Shown: positions 34,699-46,528, counted from the stretch's first letter. The stretch is 64,000 nucleotides of DNA from Deinococcus detaillensis (GCF_007280555.1 NZ_VKDB01000008.1:58654-122653), one strand, 5' to 3'. Notes: generated from the letters alone by a model not told the origin. A program made the numbers and translations.

Positions 34699-35551
34699 TC
34701 GCACTCCCTTTAATCACTTCTTCTTTGCCGTACTCGCCCGCCACCGCGCCGCGTCCCAAGTACGCTTCCATGACTTTGGGATTGTTGCGGATTTCATGCG
34801 GCAGCCCTTCGGCGATCTTGGTGCCGTAATCGAGCACGGTGATGTGTTCGCTCAGGGTCATGACCAAGCGCATATCGTGCTCGATCAGGCAAACGGTCAC
34901 GCCCAGATCGTCACGGATGCGGCGAATCAGGCTTTTGAGTTCTTCGGTTTCGCGGGGGTTCATGCCTGCCGCCGGTTCGTCGAGCAGCACCAGTTTGGGA
35001 CTGGTCGCTAGGGCGCGGGCGATTTCGAGCTTGCGCTGATCGCCGTAAGGCAAGTTGGTGGCCAGATCGTGCCGGAAACGGGCCAGACCGACAAACTCCA
35101 GCATCAAATTGGCCACGTCTTCGGCTTCTTTTTCCGATTCGTGAAAACGCTTGGTTCGCAGCAACGAATCGATGTAGGTGGCCTTGAGGCGCGAGTGACG
35201 GCCCACCATCACGTTTTCTTGGCTGTCCATCGAGGCGAACAGCCGGATGTTCTGAAAAGTGCGGGCGATGCCTGCCGCCGTAACCTGATCGGGCCGGAGG
35301 CCAACCAGATTTTCGCCGTCGAGATCCACCGTGCCGCTGGACGGCTCGTAGATGCCAGTGATCATGTTGAAGAACGTGGTTTTGCCTGCGCCGTTGGGGC
35401 CAATGACGCTGACGATGCTCTGGCGCGGAATTTCGAGATCGACGTTGTTGACCGCCGTCAGGCCGCCAAAGATTTTGGTCAGCCCTTTGATGCTCAAGAT
35501 GTTGCCGGAAGCCGCCAACTTGCCGAGGTTGGGACGCGCAGCAGCCGTCAT
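34691..35551 (-). CDS. livG: Branched-chain amino acid ABC transporter ATPase LivG
   Basis: The 286-residue ATPase has Walker [14 protein letters not shown], the LivG-type signature LPYGDQRKLEIARAL instead of LSGGQ, Walker B LVLLDEPAAGMNP and the ETEELKSLIRRIR stretch. The usual LivG ending (HEIRNNPKVMEAYLG) is present. It starts with ATG overlapping the livM stop (ATGA) and follows GGAGG. It pairs with LivF. Confidence 0.95.
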   Translation of the reverse strand: MTAAARPNLGKLAASGNILSIKGLTKIFGGLTAVNNVDLEIPRQSIVSVIGPNGAGKTTFFNMITGIYEPSSGTVDLDGENLVGLRPDQVTAAGIARTFQNIRLFASMDSQENVMVGRHSRLKATYIDSLLRTKRFHESEKEAEDVANLMLEFVGLARFRHDLATNLPYGDQRKLEIARALATSPKLVLLDEPAAGMNPRETEELKSLIRRIRDDLGVTVCLIEHDMRLVMTLSEHITVLDYGTKIAEGLPHEIRNNPKVMEAYLGRGAVAGEYGKEEVIKGSANA

Positions 35552-37182
35552 TGTGTACCTCCGCCGCGCTCGTCGTCGGCCCGGGTCGCCACGCCCGGCG
35601 AGTAGACTTCCGCCGCATTCTCGGGATTGAGTTCGCCCGCGATCGAGTCCTGCGGGGTCTGGTTATCGGTCGGGTCGTCGTCTTCGTGCATCATGCGGCG
35701 TTGCCGAACGCTGGGCAGCAGGCCCTCTGGCCTAAAGAGCATCATCGCCACCAAGATGCTACCGAACACTAGGCGCTGCAACTGAGCCGGATTAACCTGC
35801 GGCGGCAAATTCAGGCTAGCCGTAGCCTCACCCAAAGAAGGCAGCAAGCTGATGTTGAGAATGGTCACGACGGCAGCCCCCAAAATTACGCCGGGAATGC
35901 TGCCCAGGCCGCCGAGCACCACCATGCTCAGCACCGAGATGGACTGGTTGAGAATAAACGATTCGGGGCTGATAAAGCCCTGCTTGGCCGCAAAAATCAC
36001 GCCCATGACGCCAGCAAAGCTCGCGCCGGTGGCAAAAGCGATCAGCTTGGTCTTCACCAGCGGAATGCCCATCGCCTGCGCGGCAATTTCGTCTTCGCGG
36101 ATGGCGATCCAGGCCCGACCAATTTTGGAGCGGTCAAGCCGCATATTGGCCAGAATGATAATGGCGATGATCGCCAGCACCACGAAATACAGGAAAAACA
36201 AATTGTACTGTGCCGGTGAAAAGCCCAGCGCTCCAGCCAGAGAATTAAACCACGGCACCGAGGCCGAGCCGATGGGCGTGATGCCCTGCGAGCCATTGGA
36301 ATAGGTGCTGAGGTTGTTGGCCAGCACCCGGATCACTTCGCCGAGGCCCAGCGTGATAATGGCCAGGTAATCGCCTTTGAGCTTAAGCACCGGCAAGCCG
36401 ATCAGCACGCCGACGCTGGCCGCCGCCGCCACTGCCAAAATCAGAAACAGCCAGAAGAAATTGGGGTTGACGCCGCCCGCAAAGCCCGCCGCGTTGGCCG
36501 AAGCCAAAATGACGATGCCGCGCACCAACAAAGTCACGCCGGCTAGGAGCCCAAACGCCGCCAGCAAAAACGCCGCACTGGTCAGCGGTGGGCGTTTGCC
36601 CTTGACCCGGTTGATGGCCCGCAAGCTCAGCGCGGTAATGATGACCAGCACCAAGCCGCCCAGCGCCACCGTAGGGCCGTTGTTGCCGCCGTTGTCCTTG
36701 AAGTAAGTCAGGACTTTGCCGATCTGTCCGCTGCCGAAAATGCCCCAGGTGTACGCGCCCACCGCAAAGAAGGCGATATAGCCGAGGTCGAGCAGTCCGG
36801 CGAGCCCCACTACGATGTTGAGGCCCAGCGACAGCGCGGCAAAAATGCCGATTTGGATCGCCAAGTCCAGCACCGAGGTGTTGTCGCGCCCAGCCCAGGG
36901 CAAAATCAGAAACAGGCTCAGCCCACCGACCAGCAGTTTGGCCCAGAGGTGGGCTTTCCAGCGGTAAGCGAACAGCAAATTCGCCAAAAAGAGGGTCAGA
37001 ACCAGCGAGGCGACCAAAGGGTTTTTGAGAAAATTGCTGACGACTGAGGGAAGGGCGGCCAGCCAATTTTGCTCCTGGCTCACCAACAAGAGGGCGCTGC
37101 TGATCACCGCGATGACGATCAGCCAAATGCTGCGGTCAGGCGCACTGATGGGCAGCTGCGAACCTGGACGGATGGCGGTCAT
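35548..37182 (-). CDS. livM: Branched-chain amino acid ABC transporter permease LivM
   Basis: The 544-residue permease is longer than usual (most are 320-460), with an extra N-terminal hydrophobic region. Core motifs are GLNIVVGLAGLLDLGYIAFFAVGAY, LKGDYLAIITLGLGEVIRV, IREDEIAAQAMGI and LGGLGSIPGVILGAAV. A proline- and acid-rich C-terminal tail (residues about 500-544) is cytoplasmic. The ATG at 37182 follows GCGGGGACAG. Confidence 0.93.
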   Translation of the reverse strand: MTAIRPGSQLPISAPDRSIWLIVIAVISSALLLVSQEQNWLAALPSVVSNFLKNPLVASLVLTLFLANLLFAYRWKAHLWAKLLVGGLSLFLILPWAGRDNTSVLDLAIQIGIFAALSLGLNIVVGLAGLLDLGYIAFFAVGAYTWGIFGSGQIGKVLTYFKDNGGNNGPTVALGGLVLVIITALSLRAINRVKGKRPPLTSAAFLLAAFGLLAGVTLLVRGIVILASANAAGFAGGVNPNFFWLFLILAVAAAASVGVLIGLPVLKLKGDYLAIITLGLGEVIRVLANNLSTYSNGSQGITPIGSASVPWFNSLAGALGFSPAQYNLFFLYFVVLAIIAIIILANMRLDRSKIGRAWIAIREDEIAAQAMGIPLVKTKLIAFATGASFAGVMGVIFAAKQGFISPESFILNQSISVLSMVVLGGLGSIPGVILGAAVVTILNISLLPSLGEATASLNLPPQVNPAQLQRLVFGSILVAMMLFRPEGLLPSVRQRRMMHEDDDPTDNQTPQDSIAGELNPENAAEVYSPGVATRADDERGGGTQ

Positions 37183-37195
37183 ACTGTCCCCGCGT

Positions 37196-38209
<1,014 letters not shown>

Positions 38210-38280
38210 GTGAGTTCCCCCTTTGCGGCGCACAGGCCGCTTCCACAGTCAGTTCAGCGTCAGGTTTGGTTACTCAAAAA

Positions 38281-38307
38281 AGGGGCCGGGCACATTGCCC
38301 AGCCCCT
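38281..38307 (-). terminator. Terminator between livK and livHMGF
   Basis: AGGGGCCGGGC (38281-38291) pairs with GCCCAGCCCCT (38297-38307), with one internal mismatch. On the minus strand a T6 run follows. Partial readthrough would keep binding protein in excess over the transporter. Confidence 0.75.
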
Positions 38308-38348
38308 GTTGCGCGGCCTGTGTTGAAAAGCCGCGAAGCCTACAGGGT

Positions 38349-39506
<1,158 letters not shown>

Positions 39507-39557
39507 AAGCCTCCAAGTGCCGTCAAAGCGGCAACAGGTTAAGTGGGAACTGGGGAC

Positions 39558-39586
39558 AGTGTATGAGGTACTTAATGCGATGTCAA
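39558..39586 (-). promoter_or_regulatory. livK promoter
   Basis: On the minus strand TTGACA (39586-39581), 17 nt, TACACT (39563-39558). This is the closest match to the sigma-A consensus in the window. It gives a leader of about 50 nt. Confidence 0.75.
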
Positions 39587-39740
39587 TGTTGGACTCATGG
39601 CCTGCCACGCAATTGTCGTTAAATAAACATTGATTGGAAGGTATATTATTGCGAGCTGATCAAGGACTGAGCAATTCTCACTCATTTAACGCTCCAATAC
39701 TCATCGGCTGGCCTGTTCAGCGCCAAATTCAAAGCTGGCC

Positions 39741-41099
39741 TCAGACCAATTCGAGGTACTGCCCAATTTCCCAGGGATGAACCACCGAAGCGTAGCTGCG
39801 CCACTCGGCCCGCTTGGCCCGCAGGTAGTGCTCGAGGGCGTGTGCGCCCAGCGCCCCGGCGATCACCTCATCGCGCTCCAGGTCGTCGAGGGCGTCGTAG
39901 AGGTCACGGGGCAGCTCGCGGACGCGGTGGTGGCGCTTTTCGCGCACCGTCATTTGGTAGATGTTGCGCTGGATAGCTGGTGGCGGCACCGTTTTTTGCG
40001 CGATGCCGTCGAGGCCCGCCGCCAGCATCACCGCTAAGGCCAAATACGGATTACAGCTCGGATCGGGCAAGCGGAACTCGGCGCGGGTGGAGTTGCCGCG
40101 CTTGGCCGGAACCCGCACCAGGGCCGAGCGGTTGGAAGTGCTCCACGCCACGTTGACCGGCGCTTCAAAGCCCGGCACCAGGCGCTTAAATGAATTGACC
40201 GTCGGGTTGGTCACGGCGCACATGCCGGGGGCGTGTTCGAGCAGACCGCCGATAAAGTGCAGCGCGGTGTCGGAAAGCTCGAATTCGCCGGCTTTGTCGT
40301 AAAAAGTATTGTCGCCGCCTCTAAAAAGAGAGAGGTGAACGTGGAGGCCGCTGCCGTTGACGCCCGCCACCGGCTTGGGCAAGAAGCTGGCCAGCAGACC
40401 GTATTCCAGCGCCACCCGTTTGACCACGAACTTGAAGGTGCTGATGGCGTCGGCGGCGGCCAGCGCGTCTTGATAGCGGAAATCGATCTCGTGCTGGCCC
40501 GGCGCGGCTTCGTGGTGAGCGCCCTCGATTTCAAAGCCCATCTCGACGAGTTTGTTGGTGATTTCGCGGCGGATACGCTCGCCTTTGTCGATTGGGGCTA
40601 AGTCGAAGTATCCGGCCTGATCGTTGGTCAGGGTGGTGCCGCGCCCGCCCTCGCCGCGCTCGAACAAAAAGAATTCCGGCTCGGTCCCTGCAAAAAGCTT
40701 CAACCCACTTTCGGCGGCTTTGGCGATCTGGCGCTTGAGGACGTGACGCGGATCGCCGGTAAACGGCTCGCCTGACGGCAGCAACACGTCGCAGATGATC
40801 CGGGCGACTTTGCCGCGCTCGCCTTCTTCGCGCGAGAACTGCGGGTAAATCAAAAAGGTGGAGAGGTCGGGCGAGAGCAGCATGTCGGATTCTTCGATGC
40901 GGGTAAAGCCCTGAATGGAAGACCCGTCAAACATCACGCTGCCGGAGAGGGCTTTTTCAAATTGGCTGCGCGGCACCTCGATATTCTTGACGGTGCCCAG
41001 CACGTCGCTAAATTGCAGGCGCAAGAAGTTGACGTGGCCATCGTGCAGCCGCTGCAAGATTTCGGCTTGGGTCGGTGAAACGGATTCGGCTGAGTTCAT
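39741..41099 (-). CDS. glnA: Glutamine synthetase type I (GSI-alpha)
   Basis: GlnA condenses glutamate and ammonia to glutamine with ATP. The 452-residue protein shows FSDVLGTVKNIEVP, DGSSIQGFTRIEESDM, the NGSGLHVHLSL nucleotide site, NPTVNSFKRLVPGFEAP with the catalytic flap, and RLPDPSCNPYLAL. It lacks the insert and NLYDLP adenylylation loop of GSI-beta; the region reads LPRDLYDALDDL, so feedback rather than adenylylation control is expected. The ATG at 41099 follows GCGAGG. It is divergent from glnN across 405 nt. Confidence 0.95.
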   Translation of the reverse strand: MNSAESVSPTQAEILQRLHDGHVNFLRLQFSDVLGTVKNIEVPRSQFEKALSGSVMFDGSSIQGFTRIEESDMLLSPDLSTFLIYPQFSREEGERGKVARIICDVLLPSGEPFTGDPRHVLKRQIAKAAESGLKLFAGTEPEFFLFERGEGGRGTTLTNDQAGYFDLAPIDKGERIRREITNKLVEMGFEIEGAHHEAAPGQHEIDFRYQDALAAADAISTFKFVVKRVALEYGLLASFLPKPVAGVNGSGLHVHLSLFRGGDNTFYDKAGEFELSDTALHFIGGLLEHAPGMCAVTNPTVNSFKRLVPGFEAPVNVAWSTSNRSALVRVPAKRGNSTRAEFRLPDPSCNPYLALAVMLAAGLDGIAQKTVPPPAIQRNIYQMTVREKRHHRVRELPRDLYDALDDLERDEVIAGALGAHALEHYLRAKRAEWRSYASVVHPWEIGQYLELV

Positions 41100-41504
41100 A
41101 AAAACCTCGCAGCGAGTAAAAGGAGGTGAGGGTGGGGGAAACGGGGATGAAGGTGAAGGCTCCATTATTTTAGCCAACTGGCCTGCTGGGGGCGCTCAGG
41201 CTCTTGGCCGCCAAGTTGATCAGGGGCGCTGAAAGCCAGCTGCACCTTGCAAAATGTAGCAACAAAGCTGTCCCAATGTTCGGATTCAAAGAGTCAAAAC
41301 GCGCTAAGACTTGAATCAGCACAGAGAAACGAGCCGGAAAGAGGCAAGTTGTCTGACAAATCGTTGACGCCATTTTATGCTGTCCTTTATACTCACACGA
41401 AGCCGGAAGACGTTGCGACCTTTTACCCAAAAGCGCGACTCCTTTCCAGAAAGGCTCAGACCTGCTCAGTCCTGCATCCTCAGCACCGCACCCAAGGAGA
41501 ACGC
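41100..41504. other. Divergent control region between glnA and glnN
   Basis: The 405-nt region holds the glnN promoter. A purine-rich stretch (about 41120-41155) lies next to glnA. A TAAAAT on the minus strand at 41172-41167 could serve glnA, but no matching -35 is visible. I saw no RNA gene or repeat. Confidence 0.5.
41364..41393 (+). promoter_or_regulatory. glnN promoter
   Basis: TTGACG (41364-41369), 18 nt, TATACT (41388-41393), about 110 nt before the ATG. Confidence 0.7.
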
Positions 41505-43658
41505 ATGAATCAAGACTTTGAAGTCGTCGCCGCCGCCCGCAACTGGCGGGTTGACGTTGAGCAGCATTACAGCCCCAGCCAAGTGATGAGCGAAGTGTTC
41601 GGTTCAGATGTTCTGACGCTCGAAACCCTGCGCCAGCGCTTATCGAAGCCGATGTTCAGGAGCCTGCAGGCCACCTTGGAGCGCGGCGAGACGCTGGATT
41701 CCAAAATCGCCGACGCGGTGGCGCTGGCCATGAAAACCTGGGCGATGGACAAGGGAGCCACCCACTACACCCACTGGTTCCAGCCGCTGACCGGCGGCAC
41801 CGCCGAGAAGCACGACAGCTTTTTGACGCCCAGCGGTGACGGCACGGCGCTGGCCCAGTTTTCCGGCGGCGAACTGATTCAGGCTGAGCCCGACGCGTCC
41901 AGCTTTCCTTCGGGCGGCCTACGGGCCACCTTCGAAGCGCGGGGCTACACCGCCTGGGATCCCTCCAGCCCGGCCTTTATCATGCGCCACGCCAACGGTG
42001 CGACCTTGTGCATCCCCACAGCCTTCGCGTCGTGGACCGGCGAAGCGCTCGACCTCAAGACCCCGCTGCTGCGCTCCATAGAAGCGCTCAACAAAGCGGT
42101 GGTTCCGGCGCTCAGTTTGTTCGAAAAGCCGGTGAGCCGGGTCAGCAGCAGCCTCGGCGTGGAGCAGGAATACTTTTTGATTGACGAAGACTATTTCTAC
42201 CGCCGCCCCGATTTGGTGATGACGGGCCGCACCCTCTTCGGCGCAAAGCCCCCACGCGGCCAAGAACTCGAAGACCATTACTTTGGCGCAATTCCTGACC
42301 GGGTGCTGAGCTTCATGACCGATTCGGAGTTGCAGCTCTACGCGCTGGGCATTCCGGTCAAGACCCGCCACAACGAAGTCGCGCCGGGCCAGTTCGAGAT
42401 CGCTCCGGTTTACGAGCACAGCAACGTGGCCGCCGACCACCAACAACTGATTATGCAAATTCTGCGTAACACCGCCCGCAAGTACGGCTTGGTGGCTCTG
42501 ATGCACGAAAAACCCTTCGCGGGCATCAACGGCTCCGGTAAGCACTGCAACTGGAGCATGGGCACCGATTTGGGCGACAATCTTCTTGAACCCGGCGCGA
42601 CCCCGCACGAAAACTTGCAGTTTCTGTTTTTTTGCTCGGCGATCATCAAAGCGGTGGACGAACACCAAGACCTCCTCAGAATCAGCGTGGCCTCAGCCAA
42701 CAACGATCACCGTCTGGGTGCCAACGAAGCGCCGCCTGCGATTATCAGCATCTTTTTGGGCAGCGAACTCACTGAAATCTTGGACAGGATTTCCAGCGGT
42801 GTGGGAGGGCGCGGCGCAGCAGCGGGCTTTTTGGGCCTGGGCTCTAATGTGTTGCCGCAAATTCCGCGCCACGCTGGAGACCGCAACCGCACCAGCCCGT
42901 TTGCCTTCACCGGCAACAAGTTCGAGTTCCGCGCGGTGGGCAGCTCGCAGAGTGTTTCCTTTCCAGTCACGGTGCTCAACACCGTCGTGGCCGACGCGGT
43001 GCAGGCGCTGAGTGCCGAACTCAAAGCCAAGCTCGATGGCGGCATGGACCTTCAGGCGGCGGTGGGCGAATTGGTCAAGGCGACTTACGAAAAGCACAGG
43101 CGCATCGTCTTTAACGGTGACGGCTACGCCGACGAGTGGCACCAAGAAGCCGAGCACGAGCGCGGCCTGCTCAACATGCGAACCAGCTTGGACGCCATCG
43201 CGCATTTGACCGACGCCAAAAACGCAGAGCTGTTTGCCAAGTACCAAGTTCTGAGTGACCGCGAACTGGCCGCACGCCAAGAGATCATGTACGACATCTA
43301 TTTCAAGAGCGTCAACATCGAGGGCGAAACCACCGAGTCGGTGGCCGCCACCCAGATCATGCCCGCCGCGCTGGCGTACTTGGCCGAGCTGAGCGGCATC
43401 AAGCAGGGCAGGGCCGCCGCCGCCATCTCTGAAGAAGTGGCCGCCGCCGCCGACGAGATGTATGACGCCGTGTGCAAGTTGCGCGTGGAGAATGCGGCGG
43501 AGGGCGGCGAAGAAATTCAAGACAAAGCCCACCACATGCAGAGCAACGTGCTGCCCGCCATGCAAGCGGTGCGGGTGGCTGCCGACAAACTGGAAAAAGT
43601 CGTCGCCGCCAAACACTGGCCGATGCCGACTTATCGGCAGATGTTGTTTGTCAAATAG
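41505..43658 (+). CDS. glnN: Glutamine synthetase type III
   Basis: GSIII is the large dodecameric glutamine synthetase found in Bacteroides, cyanobacteria and Deinococcus. The 717-residue product fits. Conserved blocks are [17 protein letters not shown] near residue 215, [19 protein letters not shown], the [13 protein letters not shown] nucleotide site, [16 protein letters not shown], and [14 protein letters not shown]. The ATG at 41505 follows AAGGAGAAC. The last ten residues, [10 protein letters not shown] plus stop, recur 67 nt downstream in a synonymous version. Confidence 0.95.
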   Translation: MNQDFEVVAAARNWRVDVEQHYSPSQVMSEVFGSDVLTLETLRQRLSKPMFRSLQATLERGETLDSKIADAVALAMKTWAMDKGATHYTHWFQPLTGGTAEKHDSFLTPSGDGTALAQFSGGELIQAEPDASSFPSGGLRATFEARGYTAWDPSSPAFIMRHANGATLCIPTAFASWTGEALDLKTPLLRSIEALNKAVVPALSLFEKPVSRVSSSLGVEQEYFLIDEDYFYRRPDLVMTGRTLFGAKPPRGQELEDHYFGAIPDRVLSFMTDSELQLYALGIPVKTRHNEVAPGQFEIAPVYEHSNVAADHQQLIMQILRNTARKYGLVALMHEKPFAGINGSGKHCNWSMGTDLGDNLLEPGATPHENLQFLFFCSAIIKAVDEHQDLLRISVASANNDHRLGANEAPPAIISIFLGSELTEILDRISSGVGGRGAAAGFLGLGSNVLPQIPRHAGDRNRTSPFAFTGNKFEFRAVGSSQSVSFPVTVLNTVVADAVQALSAELKAKLDGGMDLQAAVGELVKATYEKHRRIVFNGDGYADEWHQEAEHERGLLNMRTSLDAIAHLTDAKNAELFAKYQVLSDRELAARQEIMYDIYFKSVNIEGETTESVAATQIMPAALAYLAELSGIKQGRAAAAISEEVAAAADEMYDAVCKLRVENAAEGGEEIQDKAHHMQSNVLPAMQAVRVAADKLEKVVAAKHWPMPTYRQMLFVK
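43623..43658 (+). repeat. glnN 3' end, copy 1 of a duplicated tail
   Basis: The last 12 codons of glnN (ATG CCG ... TAG). It differs from copy 2 (43690-43725) mainly at third codon positions. Confidence 0.85.
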
Positions 43659-43689
43659 GGCGGACAAGTAGAACGAAGTTGGAGGCAGG

Positions 43690-43725
43690 GTGCCGACTTA
43701 CAGGCAGATGTTGTTTGTGAAGTAA
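43690..43725 (+). pseudogene. Copy 2 of the glnN C-terminal codons (remnant)
   Basis: This 12-codon stretch reads [10 protein letters not shown] and a stop after an initial Val, identical in peptide to the glnN end. The DNA differs at TAT/TAC, CGG/AGG, GTC/GTG, AAA/AAG and TAG/TAA, all synonymous. Sequence before 43690 does not match glnN. It is most simply the leftover end of a diverged glnN allele after recombination replaced the rest. Confidence 0.75.
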
Positions 43726-43740
43726 GATTTTAGCGTTAAT

Positions 43741-43775
43741 GGGGCCACTAGAGGAAAGCTTGGCGGCCTCTTTTT
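43741..43775 (+). terminator. Candidate glnN terminator
   Basis: GGGGCC (43741-43746) pairs with GGCCTC (43765-43770, one G-T pair), followed by five T. It lies just behind the duplicated tail. The loop is long, so this is moderate. Confidence 0.45.
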
Positions 43776-43911
43776 GGTGCTTGGCTCGGAGCTTGTCGCC
43801 TTTACGGAAAAGAACTGAAACCAAACCCCTTAGGGCTTGGCCATTTCTTTGGCTTTTTGACTGGCGACTCACTCCCGCTCATACGCCGCTTTCGCCTCCC
43901 GCTTTCCGCGC

Positions 43912-43917
43912 TAAACT
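43912..43917 (+). promoter_or_regulatory. -10 box of leaderless AAC(3)-like gene
   Basis: TAAACT, then 7 nt, then ATG at 43925. Confidence 0.55.
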
Positions 43918-43924
43918 GCTGTTT

Positions 43925-44755
43925 ATGCTCAACATGCTGCGCCGCCCGCAAGTCACGCCCGCCATGCTGGCCGAGGGGCTATCGGCGCTCGGGCTTGACG
44001 GCACTCAGCACGCCATTGTCCACGCCAGCCTGCGGGCCTTCGGGCAAGTCGAGGGCGGAGCGCCCGCGCTGCTCGGCGAACTGATGCGCCGCACGGCCAC
44101 TCTCAGCGCACCTTCGTTTACTTACGCGACTTTGCTGCGTGCGCCGACCTCGACCATTTATGCCCATTTTAGCCGCGAAAGCCGGGTCAGCCGCGACATC
44201 GGGCGGCTGCCGCAACTGCTGGTCGAGCGGCCCGACGCCCTGCGCTCTTTTCATCCGGCGCTGAGCTTCGTGGCGGTGGGCCAAGAAGCCCGCGCCGTCG
44301 TGGAAGCCCAGTCGCTGCTCAGTCCATACGGCCCGATTGGAGCGCTCTACGACCTCGACGCGGTGGCTCTGCTGCTCGGCGTGGATCATTCCAGCAACAC
44401 CACTTTGCACTACGGCGAGTATTTGGCGGGCGTGCCGCTGCTGACGCGCTACGTGCCGCTCAGCGGCCAGGTGGTGCCGACGGCTTTTCCCAATTGCTCG
44501 GCAGATTTTGAAAATATCGCGCCGCATGTGCAGGGCCACCACGTCACGGTGGGCCGCGCCCAGCTCAGCGCTTACCGCGTGCGCGACTTGGTGGACGGCG
44601 TACAGGCATTTTTGGCTCGGCATCCCGAGGGCATGCTCTGCACTTATCCGTCTTGCCGCTGCCAAGAAGTGCGCCGGATGATCCGTGCTGACGGTCTGAC
44701 CCCCAGAACGCAACTGGGACGGGCAACCGGAACGCTCGAAATCGCGGGAGACTGA
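43925..44755 (+). CDS. AAC(3)-family N-acetyltransferase-like protein
   Basis: The 276-residue protein has the aminoglycoside 3-N-acetyltransferase fold motifs: HASLRAFGQVEGGAPALL near residue 35, SFHPALSFVAVG with conserved His, SPYGPIGALYDLDAVALLLG, and GVDHSSNTTLHYGEYL, which holds the catalytic His. The end has CTYPSCRCQEVRR. Chromosomal homologues often act on unknown amines rather than drugs, so resistance should not be assumed. The leaderless -10 box sets the start. Confidence 0.85.
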   Translation: MLNMLRRPQVTPAMLAEGLSALGLDGTQHAIVHASLRAFGQVEGGAPALLGELMRRTATLSAPSFTYATLLRAPTSTIYAHFSRESRVSRDIGRLPQLLVERPDALRSFHPALSFVAVGQEARAVVEAQSLLSPYGPIGALYDLDAVALLLGVDHSSNTTLHYGEYLAGVPLLTRYVPLSGQVVPTAFPNCSADFENIAPHVQGHHVTVGRAQLSAYRVRDLVDGVQAFLARHPEGMLCTYPSCRCQEVRRMIRADGLTPRTQLGRATGTLEIAGD

Positions 44756-44781
44756 ACCACGCAAGACTAGAGGAGGAGAAG

Positions 44782-45195
44782 GTGAACTGGACGCTTGAAG
44801 TGGTGGTGGTTCCCGTGAGCGATGTCAGCCGTGCCAACGCTTTTTACTCGGAGCAACTCGGCTTCCGGGTAGATCACGACACCCAAGTCAGCCCGACTTC
44901 CCGCGTGGTGCAGTTGACGCCGCCGGGGTCGGGCTGTTCGGTGGTGCTGGGAAACGCTCTTCAGCAGATGGCCGCTGGCTCACTCAAGGGACTGCAATTG
45001 GTGGTCAGCGATCTCCGCATCGCCCACGCCGAGTTGACCCGGCGCGGCGTGAAGGTCAGCGAAGTCAGCGTCATCGGTGCGGGAGGGCGGCGCACTGCCC
45101 AAGACGGCGAGGCGCTGAACTACGTCGGCTTCATCTTCTTCAGCGATCCAGACGGCAACGCTTGGGCGGTTCAGCAAATCGATTCGCGTCAGTAA
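44782..45195 (+). CDS. VOC-family (glyoxalase/bleomycin-resistance-like) protein
   Basis: The 137-residue protein has two betaalphabetabetabeta units: VPVSDVSRANAFYSEQLGF at the N-terminus and LKGLQLVVSDLRIAHAELTRRG in the middle, ending FFSDPDGNAWAVQQ. The last Glu metal ligand of glyoxalase I is replaced by Ala or Gln, so the reaction is open. The GTG start follows AGGAGGAGAAG. It lies 26 nt after the AAC(3)-like gene and is likely cotranscribed. Confidence 0.88.
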   Translation: MNWTLEVVVVPVSDVSRANAFYSEQLGFRVDHDTQVSPTSRVVQLTPPGSGCSVVLGNALQQMAAGSLKGLQLVVSDLRIAHAELTRRGVKVSEVSVIGAGGRRTAQDGEALNYVGFIFFSDPDGNAWAVQQIDSRQ

Positions 45196-45231
45196 ATCAT
45201 CTGCGCTGAGTCATCCGCGCTGCCCAGCGCT

Positions 45232-45438
45232 CTAAATCTCGCCCGAATCGATGAGTGCTTTGGCCCGCTGAACGTGGGTTTCGAGGTCGCCGCCTTCCAC
45301 CGCGACTTGGTCGGTCACGTCTACGCCGTCCACCTTGATCCAGCCCTGCGGCCCGTCATCTCTGCCACCCCACGAGGAGGGAAGCGCCACGTCCACTTGA
45401 TCGGCTTGGATCAGGCGGCCTTTGTATTCGGTTTGCAT
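45232..45438 (-). CDS. Small unknown protein, 68 residues
   Basis: The protein is acidic and soluble (starts MQTEYKGRLIQADQ; ends AKALIDSGEI). I do not recognise it. Support for it as a real gene is the TAGGCT box 6 nt before the ATG, the same leaderless layout as its neighbours. It is convergent with the VOC gene. Confidence 0.6.
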   Translation of the reverse strand: MQTEYKGRLIQADQVDVALPSSWGGRDDGPQGWIKVDGVDVTDQVAVEGGDLETHVQRAKALIDSGEI

Positions 45439-45444
45439 GGCCCT

Positions 45445-45450
45445 AGCCTA
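45445..45450 (-). promoter_or_regulatory. -10 box of the 68-residue gene
   Basis: TAGGCT on the minus strand, 6 nt before ATG. Confidence 0.5.
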
Positions 45451-45560
45451 GCGTGAGCGCCCTGACCAGACCTAAAAAAAGATTGGCCCAGCATTTACAT
45501 TTACCAACGGCCCCCGACTCGTTTTGCCTCCCCCACCGGCCCCCAGCTTGAACTCACCCT

Positions 45561-45566
45561 TATACT
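45561..45566 (+). promoter_or_regulatory. -10 box of leaderless NUDIX gene
   Basis: TATACT, then 6 nt, then ATG. Confidence 0.6.
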
Positions 45567-45572
45567 GCTGAA

Positions 45573-45989
45573 ATGATTTCATCTTCCCCCACGTCTCAAG
45601 TGCCGGTACCGGGAGCGGGCGGTGTGGTGCTGCGCGGCCGCCGGGTGCTGCTGGTGCGCTACAAAAGCGGTGACTGGGCTTTTCCCAAAGGTCACCTCGA
45701 AGCGGGCGAAAGCGCCCAGCAAGCCGCCGTGCGTGAGGTGCGGGAAGAAACCGGCGTGCAGGCCAGCATCGCCGGCGAGTTGCCCACCACCCACTACACC
45801 AATGACCGGGGCGAGGCCAGAGCCATCACTTGGTTTTTGATGGAGGCCAGCACCGAAGCGGGCGAACTCGAAAGCACGTTTATTGAGGGCGGTTTTGTAA
45901 GCGCCGACGAAGCGCTGAGCACGCTGAGCTTTGATGAAGACCGCGAGCTGCTCCGCGCCGCTCTCAAGCAAGCTGGACGTGAAGGATGA
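45573..45989 (+). CDS. NUDIX hydrolase, diadenosine polyphosphate type
   Basis: The 138-residue protein has a full Nudix box ([20 protein letters not shown] then TG), with [10 protein letters not shown] just before. These enzymes cleave nucleoside diphosphates linked to another group; the small size and KGHLEAGE start resemble Ap4A/Ap6A hydrolases of Deinococcus and Thermus. Substrate is inferred. The stop overlaps the gamma-CA start (ATGA). Confidence 0.9.
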   Translation: MISSSPTSQVPVPGAGGVVLRGRRVLLVRYKSGDWAFPKGHLEAGESAQQAAVREVREETGVQASIAGELPTTHYTNDRGEARAITWFLMEASTEAGELESTFIEGGFVSADEALSTLSFDEDRELLRAALKQAGREG

Positions 45990-46528
45990 GCCTGCACAGT
46001 TTGGAAGGCTTTACGCCGCAGATTGACGAATCGGCGTTTATTGCCCCCAGCGCCGACGTGATCGGGCGCGTGGTGATCGGCCAAAACGCCTCGGTGTGGT
46101 TTGGCGCGGTGCTGCGCGGCGATTTGGAGGCGATCACAGTGGGAGAAGGCAGCAACGTGCAAGACGGCGCGGTGCTGCACACCGACCCCGGCTTTCCCTG
46201 CACTCTCGGCCAGAACGTGACGGTAGGCCACCGCGCCATCGTTCACGGCGCGGTCTGCGCAGACGGCAGCTTGGTAGGGATGGGCGCGGTGATGCTCAAC
46301 GGCAGCCGCCTCGGCAAGGGCGCGGTGCTGGGCGCGGGGGCGCTGCTCCCCGAAGGCCGCGAAGTGCCGGACGGAATGCTGGCGGTGGGCGTGCCGGCCA
46401 AAGTCATCAAGGCCGTGGACGCAGCAGGCAACGCCGCCAACTACGTCGCCAATGCGGCCCGCTACCGTGCTGAACTGAAGAGTGCTAACTCAGCCAAAGC
46501 CCAAGGAGACGGCTCCCGTGACCAATAA
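45986..46528 (+). CDS. Gamma-class carbonic anhydrase-like protein (YrdA/PaaY type)
   Basis: The 180-residue left-handed beta-helix protein carries the three metal His in VLHTDPGF and VGHRAIVHG, with hexapeptide repeats such as [18 protein letters not shown] before them. This group binds a metal and may hydrate CO2, though many members lack the activity. It overlaps the NUDIX stop at the front and the next unknown gene at the end. Confidence 0.9.
   Translation: MSLHSLEGFTPQIDESAFIAPSADVIGRVVIGQNASVWFGAVLRGDLEAITVGEGSNVQDGAVLHTDPGFPCTLGQNVTVGHRAIVHGAVCADGSLVGMGAVMLNGSRLGKGAVLGAGALLPEGREVPDGMLAVGVPAKVIKAVDAAGNAANYVANAARYRAELKSANSAKAQGDGSRDQ

Noticed and set aside
43739..43924. Upstream 62-codon extension of the AAC(3)-like frame
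   Set aside because: No family match in the extension; the leaderless -10 box at 43912-43917 supports the ATG at 43925.
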